From: Paracoccaceae bacterium
GTDB lineage: Bacteria; Pseudomonadota; Alphaproteobacteria; Rhodobacterales; Rhodobacteraceae
Reading direction: 5' to 3'
Assembly: GCA_021741245.1 (NCBI GenBank)
Contig: JAIOYF010000006.1
Location: 62,001 to 126,000 of the forward strand
DNA length: 64,000 nucleotides
Part shown: positions 1-7,559 of the stretch, piece by piece
How positions within the stretch are numbered: position 1 is the first letter of the stretch
Layout: each line of letters opens with the position of its first letter
The notes under the pieces: generated by a model
Databases searched by the model: none
The model's input: the letters and a program-made list of their open reading frames with translations, nothing else
What the model was told of the DNA's origin: nothing
Program-made: the position numbers and the translations under genes

Positions 1-2
1 TG

Positions 3-209
3 ACCGCGGATCACGGGCAAGACGCGCGGGGCCATCATGGCGGGACGGGCGATCTGCAGCAGGAGTTCGCCTTTTACTATTTTGGCGACAGTGCGATGCC
101 GCCTGCCGACGTTGTTCTGGATCAACTGGCCCTCGCACCTTCGATCCTGACGCGTCTGGGTGTGCCTGTGCCGGACACGATGAAGGCTGCGCCGTTTTTC
201 ACGGGGTGA
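3..209 (+). CDS. C-terminal end of an alkaline phosphatase/phosphodiesterase-superfamily protein (5' truncated)
   Basis: Only the last 68 codons are inside the window; reading frame 3 is open from the left edge to a TGA. The visible peptide starts with a TADHG motif followed by HHGGTG, which resembles the metal-binding Asp-His of the alkaline phosphatase/sulfatase/type I phosphodiesterase superfamily. The end of the fragment (SILTRLGVPVPDTMK..PFF) resembles the family's usual C-terminus, where a leucine-rich segment precedes a LG-PVP turn. The metal residues of the N-terminal half lie outside the window, so the substrate (phosphodiester, nucleotide or sulfate ester) cannot be assigned. The gene runs towards the class II aldolase gene, with a hairpin repeat between them. 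Confidence 0.6.
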   Translation, partial: TADHGQDARGHHGGTGDLQQEFAFYYFGDSAMPPADVVLDQLALAPSILTRLGVPVPDTMKAAPFFTG

Positions 210-267
210 TGGGGGGCTTTGCCCCCCGCGCTGACGCGCTCCCCCCAGGATATTTGGAAACAGATGA
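210..267 (+). repeat. Extragenic hairpin element, copy A
   Basis: A GC-rich hairpin (GGGGGGCTTTGCCCCCC) is followed after a short C-rich stretch by AGGATATTTGGAAACAGATGA. The same architecture occurs at two other places in the window. It starts right after the stop of the upstream plus-strand gene and ends two bases before the stop of the convergent minus-strand gene. It probably serves as a transcription terminator for one or both genes, but its conserved second half is more than a terminator needs. Confidence 0.6.
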
Positions 268-269
268 CG

Positions 270-1016
270 TCAGTGGGCGTAGTCGGGGGCGTCTGAGTCG
301 AGCAGGGCCTTGATCTCGCGCAGGTGGTCGTCGGCGAATGCGGGATAGGTTTCCCATTCTTGCGCCGTCTTTTCGGCGACGTCATCGGGAAGATATCGCA
401 GCGGCTGACCTGTTTGCAGGGCGCGGATATAGGTCTCGGCGGCGCGTTCAAAGTAGTAGAGGCGGTTGAAGGTCTCTGCGACCGTGCGCCCGATGATCAG
501 CACGCCATGGTTGCCCATGACCATCGTTGTGATCTTTGGATCAGACAAAAGTTGCACGCAACGCGCGGCCTCTTCCTCGAACGCCATGCCGCCATAGTGA
601 TCATCGACCACGACGCGGTTGTGGAACATGGCGCTGTTTTGATCGATCGCGGGCAGGCGGCTGTCGGCAAGGCTTGCCAGAACGGTGGCATGGATGGAAT
701 GCACGTGCATCGCGCAGCGCGCATGGGGGCAGGCGCGGTGCAGCGCCCCATGCAGGCCCCATGCGGTCGGGTCCGGTGCATCGGGGCGGTTCATGGTGGC
801 GGGATCATTGGCATCAATCTCGATCAGACCCGAGGCGTTGATCCGTGAAAAATGCCGCCCAGCCGGGTTGATCAAAAAACGCGAGCCGCTGTCATTTACA
901 GCAAGGCTGAAGTGGTTGGCCACCGCCTCATGCATGTTCAGCCGTGCCGACCAGCGAAAGGCGGCTGACATATCAACGCGTTCGGCCCAATGGGTGATAT
1001 TGGCATGCTGGTTCAT
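270..1016 (-). CDS. Class II aldolase/adducin family protein
   Basis: A 248-residue protein of the class II aldolase/adducin N-terminal family: zinc enzymes that cleave or epimerise sugar phosphates, or decarboxylate small hydroxy acids. The expected zinc ligands are visible as His104-Val-His106 and a later His170 in the MGNHGV segment. The usual N-terminal Asn/Gly substrate-phosphate loop is only weakly recognisable, so this belongs to the broad non-fuculose branch whose substrates are mostly unknown. The start is supported by GAGGAA five bases upstream of ATG. A short ORF ends two bases upstream and may be co-transcribed. The family is secure; the reaction is not. Confidence 0.8.
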   Translation of the reverse strand: MNQHANITHWAERVDMSAAFRWSARLNMHEAVANHFSLAVNDSGSRFLINPAGRHFSRINASGLIEIDANDPATMNRPDAPDPTAWGLHGALHRACPHARCAMHVHSIHATVLASLADSRLPAIDQNSAMFHNRVVVDDHYGGMAFEEEAARCVQLLSDPKITTMVMGNHGVLIIGRTVAETFNRLYYFERAAETYIRALQTGQPLRYLPDDVAEKTAQEWETYPAFADDHLREIKALLDSDAPDYAH

Positions 1017-1018
1017 GG

Positions 1019-1171
1019 CTATTCCTCGACGGGTCGGTGTTTGGGGGCGGGGCCTTCAAGGATCCGGACACGCGACCTTTGTGCGCGGTCCGCAAGGATG
1101 GTCTCTTCGGTTGCGCGCAGAAAAGGGCGGATCGGCATGGCAATAAGTGTTTGGTAATCAGCGCCTGTCAT
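1019..1171 (-). CDS. Possible 50-aa protein upstream of the aldolase gene
   Basis: A short open frame that can start at an ATG about 50 codons before its stop and ends two bases ahead of the aldolase start, which suggests translational coupling: its last codons contain the aldolase ribosome-binding site. The peptide is basic and polar, contains a MPIRPF..ATEETILADRAQR segment, and has no signal peptide or membrane helix. A longer version reading upstream is possible. No convincing ribosome-binding site precedes the ATG. I do not recognise a family, and it could be non-coding leader sequence. Confidence 0.35.
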   Translation of the reverse strand: MTGADYQTLIAMPIRPFLRATEETILADRAQRSRVRILEGPAPKHRPVEE

Positions 1172-1332
1172 GATGCCCAAAGGATTGTGACCCTGATCTT
1201 TGACAGTGTCTGACAATCCAAGGTGGAACAAGCGGATAATACGTATAGTTCCGGGGCAAGAATGCCTGAATCCCTCAAATGAACGCAGATATCTCCGTCC
1301 ATATCATTGGTGCGGAACATGGAGGAAATACC

Positions 1333-1767
1333 ATGCAGTTGTTCAAGAAGATCGAGTTCGAAAACAGTTCCCAAGTCGGCTGGGGGATTGAAGCCATGGT
1401 GGCCTCCCATGAAGGGGCGAATGGGAACACGGGAAAACGGATAAGCAGCCTTGGCGGGCGCGTTACTTGCCATGATCAGCTTTATGATGCCCTGTCTGCC
1501 TTGATGGATGATCCAAGGGCGGCGCATGTTCTTGTCGTCGATTGCGACAGCTTTGGCGGGCTGAGTGTTGGCCGGCGGGCCTTTGCGATGCTGTCAGAAG
1601 ACGTGGAGCGTTTCCCGGTCATCCTGATTTCGAAGGAATGCGGCGAACAGACCTTTCCGTTTTCGCGTGAGGCGCCGATTGTCTTGCGCGGGCCTGTCTC
1701 ATCGCTCGCATTGCGGGTGGCGTTTGAAAAAAGCTTTCGTGGCCAAGTATTGCATTCGTGCAGTTAG
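1333..1767 (+). CDS. Hypothetical protein, receiver-like fold possible
   Basis: A 144-residue protein. The start is set at ATG 1333 because GGAGGAA lies seven bases upstream; an in-frame ATG 18 codons earlier has no such site. The middle contains a hydrophobic strand ending in VVDCDSFGG, then a helix, then a strand PVILISKE and a final AFEKSF helix. That order resembles a degenerate response-regulator receiver domain, with VVDCD as the phosphorylation strand and the ILIS-K strand near the expected conserved Lys. The acidic pocket at the N-terminus of a normal receiver is not visible. No kinase or output domain is nearby. Function unknown. Confidence 0.6.
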   Translation: MQLFKKIEFENSSQVGWGIEAMVASHEGANGNTGKRISSLGGRVTCHDQLYDALSALMDDPRAAHVLVVDCDSFGGLSVGRRAFAMLSEDVERFPVILISKECGEQTFPFSREAPIVLRGPVSSLALRVAFEKSFRGQVLHSCS

Positions 1768-1843
1768 GTCGCCGTTGGGCCCGACAGCGGCAAGCGGTCG
1801 ACATACACAAATGGTCTGTTTCGACGGACCACTTCCCAATATT

Positions 1844-1871
1844 TAAAAAGGCGCATCACCAAAGATGCGCC
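1844..1871 (-). terminator. Rho-independent terminator downstream of the cold-shock gene
   Basis: Read on the minus strand, GGCGCATC-TTTGGT-GATGCGCC forms a perfect 8-bp stem followed by TTTTT. It lies about 77 bases after the cold-shock gene stop. On the plus strand the hairpin is also located after the hypothetical gene ending at 1767, but the T-tract there is weak. Confidence 0.75.
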
Positions 1872-1948
1872 TCACATTCATTTTAAGGACCTTTGGACCA
1901 CTAGAAACCCTGCAGCGGCGCGTTCCGGCTTAGGCCAGCGCCAGGTTC

Positions 1949-2155
1949 TTATGACAGTGCGAGGTTCGTTGCCGACTCGCGGCCGTCACGACCTGCTTCG
2001 ATGTCGAAGGTGACTGGCTGGCCGTCTTTCAGGCTGCGCAGGCCTGCACGTTCCAAAGCGGTGATATGAACAAATACGTCCTTCTTGCCGCCCTCTGGGG
2101 CAATGAAGCCGTAGCCTTTGGTTTCATTAAACCATTTCACGGTGCCCTTGGCCAT
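1949..2155 (-). CDS. Cold-shock domain protein
   Basis: A 68-residue single cold-shock domain of normal length for the CspA family. RNP1-like KGYGFI and RNP2-like DVFVHI motifs, which bind single-stranded RNA or DNA, are both present, as is the typical N-terminus MAKGTVKWFNETKG. Members act as RNA chaperones that melt secondary structure in the cytoplasm. The start is supported by AGGAG nine bases upstream. A leader of more than 100 bases separates it from the gene upstream, consistent with the long 5' untranslated regions of cold-shock mRNAs, and a strong terminator follows. Whether this copy is cold-induced cannot be told from sequence. Confidence 0.95.
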   Translation of the reverse strand: MAKGTVKWFNETKGYGFIAPEGGKKDVFVHITALERAGLRSLKDGQPVTFDIEAGRDGRESATNLALS

Positions 2156-2327
2156 CGTGAAGTCTCCTGTAGCATTGCCGCCCGCGGGATTGCGGCGGCC
2201 CGGCGCAGTCAGCTGATAGTCGATTGCTGTGGCCGTAAGGCGTAGACAGTGGTCGAAAAAGATAACGTCGCCTTTCATTTATGGGGTCGCAGCACCCAAA
2301 AAGCAAGGATTTTCGCAAAAGGTATCG

Positions 2328-2528
2328 TCAGGCGGCCTGTACGTCTGGTTGGGACGAGGAGGCTTGGCGTGGGGCCAAGGCGATCGCAAAGACGACAAAG
2401 GCAGCCAGCAGGCCAACCCCGGACCAGATCGCCAGCGCCATCAGAAGGCTGGTTTTAAGCACGGTAAATGATACGATCGCTGATATACATCCGACGATCC
2501 CACCCATCAGTACGAAAATCGCGGCCAT
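2328..2528 (-). CDS. Small two-helix membrane protein
   Basis: A 66-residue protein with two hydrophobic segments (about residues 3–23 and 30–52) joined by a short polar turn and followed by a short polar C-terminal tail. GGGGAGAA six bases upstream of the ATG supports the start. It lies 71 bases downstream of the DMT transporter gene on the same strand and may be in its transcript. I do not recognise a family, and it carries no catalytic or metal motif. Confidence 0.65.
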   Translation of the reverse strand: MAAIFVLMGGIVGCISAIVSFTVLKTSLLMALAIWSGVGLLAAFVVFAIALAPRQASSSQPDVQAA

Positions 2529-2599
2529 TTGGTTTCTCCCCTGTGCTGCCAGTCCAAGCTGTTCCCGAAATCGGGCGCGAATGTGGCAACTCTGAGGAT

Positions 2600-3538
2600 T
2601 TAAGAGGTTATACCTTTCGCTTCTTTTAAGGGTGCGGCCCCATCTTCCAGCAATAGCCACAAGGCGGCCACCGTCAGGCTTAATCCCGCCAAGACCGCCA
2701 CAGGGGGCGCGGCATTGCCAAATCCCAGTTCCCACAAGATCACCCAAGACGGCGTCAGATAGGTATAGGCCATGACTTTCGCCGCTGGCAGACGCAAAGA
2801 GGCATACTGCAACAGCACGAAAGTCAGGGCACTGGCGATCACGGCAATATAGGCCAGCGTTACCCAGACAATCGTGGGCAGCGCGGCCCAATCTGTCGCC
2901 AGAATGGCGGGCCAGCTCCACCCCGTCAGGATCAGGCACCCTGCCATCATCATGCCAAAGGAAAACACCACCGCAGGTTCGCCGCGGTTCAGTTTGCGCA
3001 CCATTGGCGCATAGATCGCGTGGGCAACGCAGCCCCAGAAATAGATAACCTCTCCACTGCCGATGTGAAAGTTCAAGATGGCGTGCCAATCGGCGCGAAA
3101 GATCACCCAGACTGCCCCTGCCGCCCCGAGCGCCAAGGCGAAAGCCATCCGTCGGGTCAACCGCTGCCGCATCAAAAGCCAGCCAAAACCGGCCGCCATA
3201 ACGGGCGTCAGTGTAAATACGGCTGCCGCTGAGACTGGTTTTGCGGTGCGCAGCCCCTCAAACATCAAGACGAAATAAAGCGCCATCAGCAGGCCAAGGA
3301 TCCCATAACGCCAAGGGGCCCGAAAATCAGCGACCCTGAGTTTGCCCATGGCCAATGCCGCGACCCCAACAAGGATCGAGGCCAAAAGAAACCGCAGGGC
3401 CGTCAACGCCGCCGCATCCACAAAAGGCGAGGCCTGCGCGCCAAGGCTGAACGAGCCCGCGACAAGCGCGGAAAAGGCCAGCATGGCCAGATGGCCCTTG
3501 TGGCCTTCGCTCAGGCCCCTCGCGTGCTGTGCTGTCAT
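2600..3538 (-). CDS. DMT-superfamily transporter (EamA family)
   Basis: A 312-residue integral inner-membrane protein with ten predicted hydrophobic helices arranged as two EamA repeats of five, the standard architecture of drug/metabolite transporters such as RhaT and YdcZ relatives. A conserved feature is the proline-containing segment FTLTPVMAAGFGWLL at the end of the first repeat, mirrored by YLTPSWVILWE in the second. Such proteins export or import small organic metabolites; the substrate cannot be predicted. The ATG is four bases after the stop of the LysR gene, so the two are almost surely one operon, suggesting that the regulator controls this transporter. Confidence 0.85.
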   Translation of the reverse strand: MTAQHARGLSEGHKGHLAMLAFSALVAGSFSLGAQASPFVDAAALTALRFLLASILVGVAALAMGKLRVADFRAPWRYGILGLLMALYFVLMFEGLRTAKPVSAAAVFTLTPVMAAGFGWLLMRQRLTRRMAFALALGAAGAVWVIFRADWHAILNFHIGSGEVIYFWGCVAHAIYAPMVRKLNRGEPAVVFSFGMMMAGCLILTGWSWPAILATDWAALPTIVWVTLAYIAVIASALTFVLLQYASLRLPAAKVMAYTYLTPSWVILWELGFGNAAPPVAVLAGLSLTVAALWLLLEDGAAPLKEAKGITS

Positions 3539-3542
3539 GGCT

Positions 3543-4427
3543 TCAAACGGTCCAGTCAGATGCGGCTTCTTTGATGTGGCTCAGAAAGGCCTGTACCTTG
3601 CGCGTGCGGTGCAGATCAACATGGGTTACCAGCCACAAGGGCGCTTCCCATTCGGGGAGTGGGGCCATCACCTCGACCAAATCTGGATTGTTCTTCGCCT
3701 TGTAGGCCGACAGGAACCCGATCCCCATGCCCTGATGAACCGCGTCCTCCATCGTTGCAAGCTCGCTGCAGCGAAAGGTGATCCGCTCGGGCGAGACGCG
3801 GGACGCAAGCCAGCGAAAGAACGGCGCGCGCGTCTGCGTGTTGTCATTGGCAATAAAGCGATGCGCCTCGAACTCTGCCACGCCTGCGGGCAGGCCATGC
3901 GCCTCGGCATAGCTGCGGGAGGCGTAAAGCCCGGTGCTGATCCGGGCGAGGGGTTGAACCACATTGTCAGGCTCTTCCGGGGCCGCCCCCGCCCGCAAGG
4001 CGACATGAGCTTCGCCATAATCCAGTCTGAAAACCCGCATATCCGTCAAGAACCGCAACTGGATCAGCGGATAGGTTTTTTGAAAGCTGCTGAGAACCGG
4101 GGTCAAAAGGCCGGAAAGGCCGGTGATGGAGGTAAAGACCAATTCACCGCTGACGGTTTCGCCCTGACCCTTGATCCGGCTGGCAAGCTGGGCGAACTGC
4201 TCTTCGGTGGTTTGCGCCACCAAGAGCAGATCGCGACCGGATTCCGTTGGCGTGTATCCGCGGGCATGCCGCTGGAACAGCTTTGTCCCCAACGATTTTT
4301 CAAGTGCATCGATATGCCGGATCACCGTGGCGTGATGCACACCAAGCACATCTGCTGCCCCCGACACAGTCCCAAGTCTTGCTACCTGAAATGCCGTTCT
4401 GATCTCGTCCCAATTGGCCAGTGACAT
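3543..4427 (-). CDS. LysR-family transcriptional regulator
   Basis: A 294-residue protein with an N-terminal winged helix-turn-helix (WDEIRTAFQVARLGTVSGAA, then HHATVIRHIDALEKSLG and the wing residues TESG) and a C-terminal periplasmic-binding-like effector domain. The HTH has the less common HHATVIRHI recognition helix seen in the group of alphaproteobacterial LysR proteins adjacent to transporters. The ATG chosen follows GGGGAT; a GTG eight codons upstream with GGTGAGA in front is an alternative. Its stop is four bases from the DMT transporter start, so it is an operon partner rather than the usual divergent arrangement. Confidence 0.85.
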   Translation of the reverse strand: MSLANWDEIRTAFQVARLGTVSGAADVLGVHHATVIRHIDALEKSLGTKLFQRHARGYTPTESGRDLLLVAQTTEEQFAQLASRIKGQGETVSGELVFTSITGLSGLLTPVLSSFQKTYPLIQLRFLTDMRVFRLDYGEAHVALRAGAAPEEPDNVVQPLARISTGLYASRSYAEAHGLPAGVAEFEAHRFIANDNTQTRAPFFRWLASRVSPERITFRCSELATMEDAVHQGMGIGFLSAYKAKNNPDLVEVMAPLPEWEAPLWLVTHVDLHRTRKVQAFLSHIKEAASDWTV

Positions 4428-4601
4428 TGCCAAATCCCCAGTCCGGTTCACGATTTCTCACCGGATTTTGTTGTGCGTAAGCGCACAGATTGACACCAAA
4501 ACTTTGTAATGAAAAGAAAAATTTTATCCCCATCTGTCATTCATCGAACGACGCAGCGGCACTGGCCATCCTTTGGTGCAGTCGCTGATCTGTCCGAGAT
4601 T

Positions 4602-4646
4602 ATGGCTGCCCTGCGCAGCACCAACCCATGGCTGCCCTGTGCAGCA
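4602..4646 (+). repeat. 19-bp direct repeat, two copies
   Basis: ATGGCTGCCCTGCGCAGCA and ATGGCTGCCCTGTGCAGCA are repeated 26 bases apart with a single C/T difference, immediately upstream of the secreted repeat-protein gene. Each copy contains an ATG but neither is the likely start. It may be a recent small duplication in the leader or a pair of protein-binding sites. Confidence 0.6.
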
Positions 4647-4666
4647 AGCAAAGACCGGAGCATATT

Positions 4667-5188
4667 ATGCGTAAATTGAGCCTCACCATTGCTGTCCTTT
4701 CAACCGCCCTGTCTGCGGGGCTTGTATCTGCACAAAGCATCAACCCCGGCGTCGCCCAACTTGCGGCTTCGGTTGGCGTCTCGCCGACGGCGTTCACCCA
4801 AGGCCAGATGATCCAGCTGGAGCGAGCGCAACGGGAAAATGACCGTCAGGCAATCGACTTCATCCTGTCGCAAGCACAAGACGAGGTGTCACGGGCCGAC
4901 AACAGCATGGACATGGTCAACGGGGGCGGGCAGCTGGCCCTAACGGCAGGGGTGGAACCGGGCCAGTTTACGACCAATGAACTTGTTCGCCTGATTGCCG
5001 CGCAGCGCGACAACGACCAGCAGGCAATTGACTTCATCTTGTCAGGCACGAACCGTTCGCCTGCCAATCCGGCATCGGTCGTGACCCCGGCCGAGGCCTC
5101 TCTTGCGGCCCAACTGGGTGTGAACCCCGCTGATTATACGCTCGCAGAGCTTGCGCTGCTGTCGGCCCAATCGGTTTCAGGCAGCTAA
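4667..5188 (+). CDS. Secreted protein with three helical repeats, function unknown
   Basis: A 173-residue protein with a Sec signal peptide (MRKLSLTIAVLSTALSAG ending at VSA-Q) and three internal repeats. Repeats 1 and 2 share the pattern QLA-(S/T)-GV-P-F-T--(Q/E)----A-QR-ND-QAIDFILS; the third is a shortened copy, SLAAQLGVNPADYTLAELALLSAQ, abbreviated here as LGVNPADYTLAEL. Each unit looks like a helix, a GV-P turn and a second helix, so the mature protein is likely a small repeat bundle in the periplasm or outside the cell. GGAG before ATG fixes the start. No homologous family is recognised, and no catalytic residues stand out. A strong terminator follows. Confidence 0.75.
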   Translation: MRKLSLTIAVLSTALSAGLVSAQSINPGVAQLAASVGVSPTAFTQGQMIQLERAQRENDRQAIDFILSQAQDEVSRADNSMDMVNGGGQLALTAGVEPGQFTTNELVRLIAAQRDNDQQAIDFILSGTNRSPANPASVVTPAEASLAAQLGVNPADYTLAELALLSAQSVSGS

Positions 5189-5248
5189 GGTCTGACCAAA
5201 GCAGAGGGCGCCATCGCGGCCATTGCAACCTGAGTGCCCTTTATCAAG

Positions 5249-5290
5249 CGCCCGCCGACATCCTTGCCCGGCGGGCGTTTCGTTGTTTAT
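5249..5290 (+). terminator. Rho-independent terminator
   Basis: CGCCCGCCG and CGGCGGGCG form a 9-bp stem around an 11-base loop, followed by TTTCGTTGTTT. It ends transcription of the secreted repeat-protein gene, 60 bases after its stop. Confidence 0.75.
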
Positions 5291-5523
5291 AAAGACCTGC
5301 GTCGAAGTCTGGTGCTGCGCAAGCAGTCTTGACTCATCGCCCGTCCGCGCGTAAGCGCAACCCAATTCCCGGAGGTTTACAGCTTCCGGTCCCTTGGCAC
5401 ATATGCCGGGATCGACATCTGCCAGCGCGTTGCGCCCGCAGGTGACGTTTCGCATTGCGTCTTGGGAACCCCGCCCCTCGGCCCCATATCAAGGCCGAAC
5501 CCGACGATCAGGAGAGACGCGCC
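5291..5523. other. Intergenic region upstream of ffh
   Basis: No gene is supported here. I looked for the small SRP RNA, whose conserved GGAAG tetraloop region would be recognisable, and did not see it. The stretch must carry the ffh promoter; a TTGACT hexamer near 5329 is present but has no convincing -10 partner. An AGGAGA ribosome-binding site precedes the ffh start. Confidence 0.4.
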
Positions 5524-7020
5524 ATGTTCGAAAGCCTATCAGAACGCCTTGGAAGCGTCTTTGACCGCCTGACGAAACAGGGTGCGCTGTCCGAGGCGGA
5601 TGTGATCACGGCACTGCGTGAGGTGCGGGTCGCGTTGCTGGAGGCGGACGTTTCCTTGCCGGTTGCGCGCGATTTCATGAAGCGTGTGCAAGACAAGGCA
5701 ACCGGGGCTGCGGTGACAAAATCGGTCACGCCGGGCCAGATGGTCGTCAAGATCGTCCATGATGAATTGATCCGGGTCTTGGCCGGGGATGGTCCTTCGG
5801 ACGCCCTCAAGATCGACAATCCGCCTGCGACGATCCTTATGGTCGGTCTGCAAGGTTCGGGCAAAACCACGACCACGGCCAAACTGGCCAAACGGCTGAA
5901 AGAGCGGAACGGCAAGCGGGTGCTGCTGGCCTCGCTTGACACCAACCGCCCCGCCGCGATGGAACAGCTTGCCATCCTTGGCTTGCAGATCGGCGTGGAC
6001 AGCCTGCCCATCGTCAAGGGCGAGTCGGCGGTTCAAATCGCCAAACGCGCCAAGACACAGGCCGCCATGGGCGGCTATGACGTCTTGTTCCTTGATACCG
6101 CAGGCCGTTTGCACATCGACGAAGTGCTGATGGATGAGGTGCAGTCGGTTCGCGACATCGCCAACCCGCGCGAAACCCTGCTGGTGGTTGATGGCCTGAC
6201 AGGTCAGGATGCGGTGAACGTCGCCACCGAATTCGATGGCAAAGTCGGTATTTCCGGCGTCGTCCTGACTCGAATGGATGGCGACGGGCGTGGCGGTGCG
6301 GCCCTGTCGATGCGGGCCGTTACGGGCAAGCCCATTCGCTTTGTCGGTCTTGGCGAAAAGATGGATGCGATCGAGACCTTCGAGGCCGAACGCGTCGCGG
6401 GTCGCATTCTGGGCATGGGCGATATCGTCGCCTTGGTCGAAAAGGCGCAAGAAACCTTTGAGGCCGAACAGGCCGAGCGGATGGCCAAGCGCTTTGCCAA
6501 GGGTCTGTTCAATATGAACGACCTTCGGTCGCAGCTTGAACAGATGATCAAGATGGGTGGCATGCAGGGCCTGATGGGCATGTTGCCGGGCATGGGTAAG
6601 ATGGCCAAAGCTGCCGAAGAGGCTGGCTTTGACGACAAGATGTTGCGCCGTCAGATCGCCTTGATCAATTCGATGACCAAGCGCGAACGCGCGAACCCCG
6701 ATCTTTTGCAAGCCAGCCGCAAAAAGCGCATCGCTGCCGGGGCGGGGCTGGAGGTGCAGGATCTGAACCGTCTGCTGAAACAGCACAAGCAGATGGCGGA
6801 TATGATGAAAAAGATGGGCAAGGGTGGCGGCATGAAGGCCGCGATCAAGCAGATGATGGGCAAGGGTGGCTTGCCAGACCCCGCCAAAATGACGCCCGAT
6901 CAGTTGGAAGAGGCCGCGCGCGGCATGAAGCAAGGCTTGGGGCAGGGCGGTGGCTTTCCCGGCATGCCAAAAGGCCTGACGTTGCCATCGGGTCTGTCGG
7001 GGTTGATGAAAAAGAAATGA
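5524..7020 (+). CDS. ffh: Signal recognition particle protein Ffh
   Basis: A 498-residue SRP54-type GTPase. The N domain (about residues 1–85) is followed by the G domain with the P-loop GLQGSGKTTT near residue 108, the DTAGR motif near 192 and the TRMDGDGRGGAA closing motif; the C-terminal M domain is rich in methionine (MGGMQGLMGMLPGMGKM) and binds signal sequences and SRP RNA. It delivers nascent inner-membrane proteins to FtsY. Length is slightly above the family's usual 450 residues because of a Gly/Met-rich tail. AGGAGA before ATG supports the start. It opens an operon-like run with four acetyltransferases, a chorismate mutase and ribosomal genes. Confidence 0.98.
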   Translation: MFESLSERLGSVFDRLTKQGALSEADVITALREVRVALLEADVSLPVARDFMKRVQDKATGAAVTKSVTPGQMVVKIVHDELIRVLAGDGPSDALKIDNPPATILMVGLQGSGKTTTTAKLAKRLKERNGKRVLLASLDTNRPAAMEQLAILGLQIGVDSLPIVKGESAVQIAKRAKTQAAMGGYDVLFLDTAGRLHIDEVLMDEVQSVRDIANPRETLLVVDGLTGQDAVNVATEFDGKVGISGVVLTRMDGDGRGGAALSMRAVTGKPIRFVGLGEKMDAIETFEAERVAGRILGMGDIVALVEKAQETFEAEQAERMAKRFAKGLFNMNDLRSQLEQMIKMGGMQGLMGMLPGMGKMAKAAEEAGFDDKMLRRQIALINSMTKRERANPDLLQASRKKRIAAGAGLEVQDLNRLLKQHKQMADMMKKMGKGGGMKAAIKQMMGKGGLPDPAKMTPDQLEEAARGMKQGLGQGGGFPGMPKGLTLPSGLSGLMKKK

Positions 7021-7559
7021 CCCAAGCCATGCGCCCGCAATTGATCGGCCTGCCCGTTCTGGAAACAGAACGGCTGATCTTGCGTGCGCCTGCGGCAACG
7101 GATTGGCCCGCATTTTTGTCCTTTCGGCAATCGGCCCGCACTGCGTTTGTGGGGGGCATCAAGAAAGAGCATCAGGCCGCAGAACAGTTTGCCAGCTTTT
7201 TTGGCCATTGGGTCATGCGTGGCTTTGGTCGCCTGATCGCGCAGGATCGCGCAACCGGGGCACCGATTGGCCATTTTGGCCCGATGCAATGGCAAGACGA
7301 TGCTGAGGTTGAGTTTACATGGTCGCTCTGGTCTGCGGCGGCCGAAGGCAAGGGCCTTGCGCTGGAGGCGGCTCGCGCCATGCGCGATTGGGTCTTTGGC
7401 CCGCTGGGCCTAACCCAAGCCCGCGCCGAGGTGCATCGCGACAATGCCGCGTCGCATGCCATTGCAAGGCGTTTGGGTGGTCAGGTGCAGGCGGATGCGT
7501 CGCCCAATTGGGTGGATGCGGGCAGCGTTTACCGCTTTGCCACGGCGGGGGCAGCATGA
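7017..7559 (+). CDS. GNAT acetyltransferase, RimJ/RimL-like (1 of 4)
   Basis: A 180-residue protein of the Acetyltransf_3 (RimJ/RimL) branch: N-terminal LETERLILRAP strand, central EVEFTWSLWSAAAEGKGLALEA segment carrying the acetyl-CoA pyrophosphate loop (A-EGKGLA in place of Q/RxxGxG/A), and a C-terminal DNAASHAIARRLG motif typical of the family. It overlaps the ffh stop by four bases (ATGA), so it is translationally coupled to ffh. Substrate unknown; N-terminal amino groups of ribosomal proteins or small molecules are both possible. It is the first of four adjacent paralogues. Confidence 0.85.
   Translation: MTQAMRPQLIGLPVLETERLILRAPAATDWPAFLSFRQSARTAFVGGIKKEHQAAEQFASFFGHWVMRGFGRLIAQDRATGAPIGHFGPMQWQDDAEVEFTWSLWSAAAEGKGLALEAARAMRDWVFGPLGLTQARAEVHRDNAASHAIARRLGGQVQADASPNWVDAGSVYRFATAGAA

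Noticed and set aside
5291-5523. Possible SRP RNA upstream of ffh
   Set aside because: The conserved GGAAG-containing apical hairpin is not present.
5539-7113. A 524-codon open frame antisense to ffh
   Set aside because: His-rich, low-plausibility composition and complete overlap with ffh; a codon-bias shadow.
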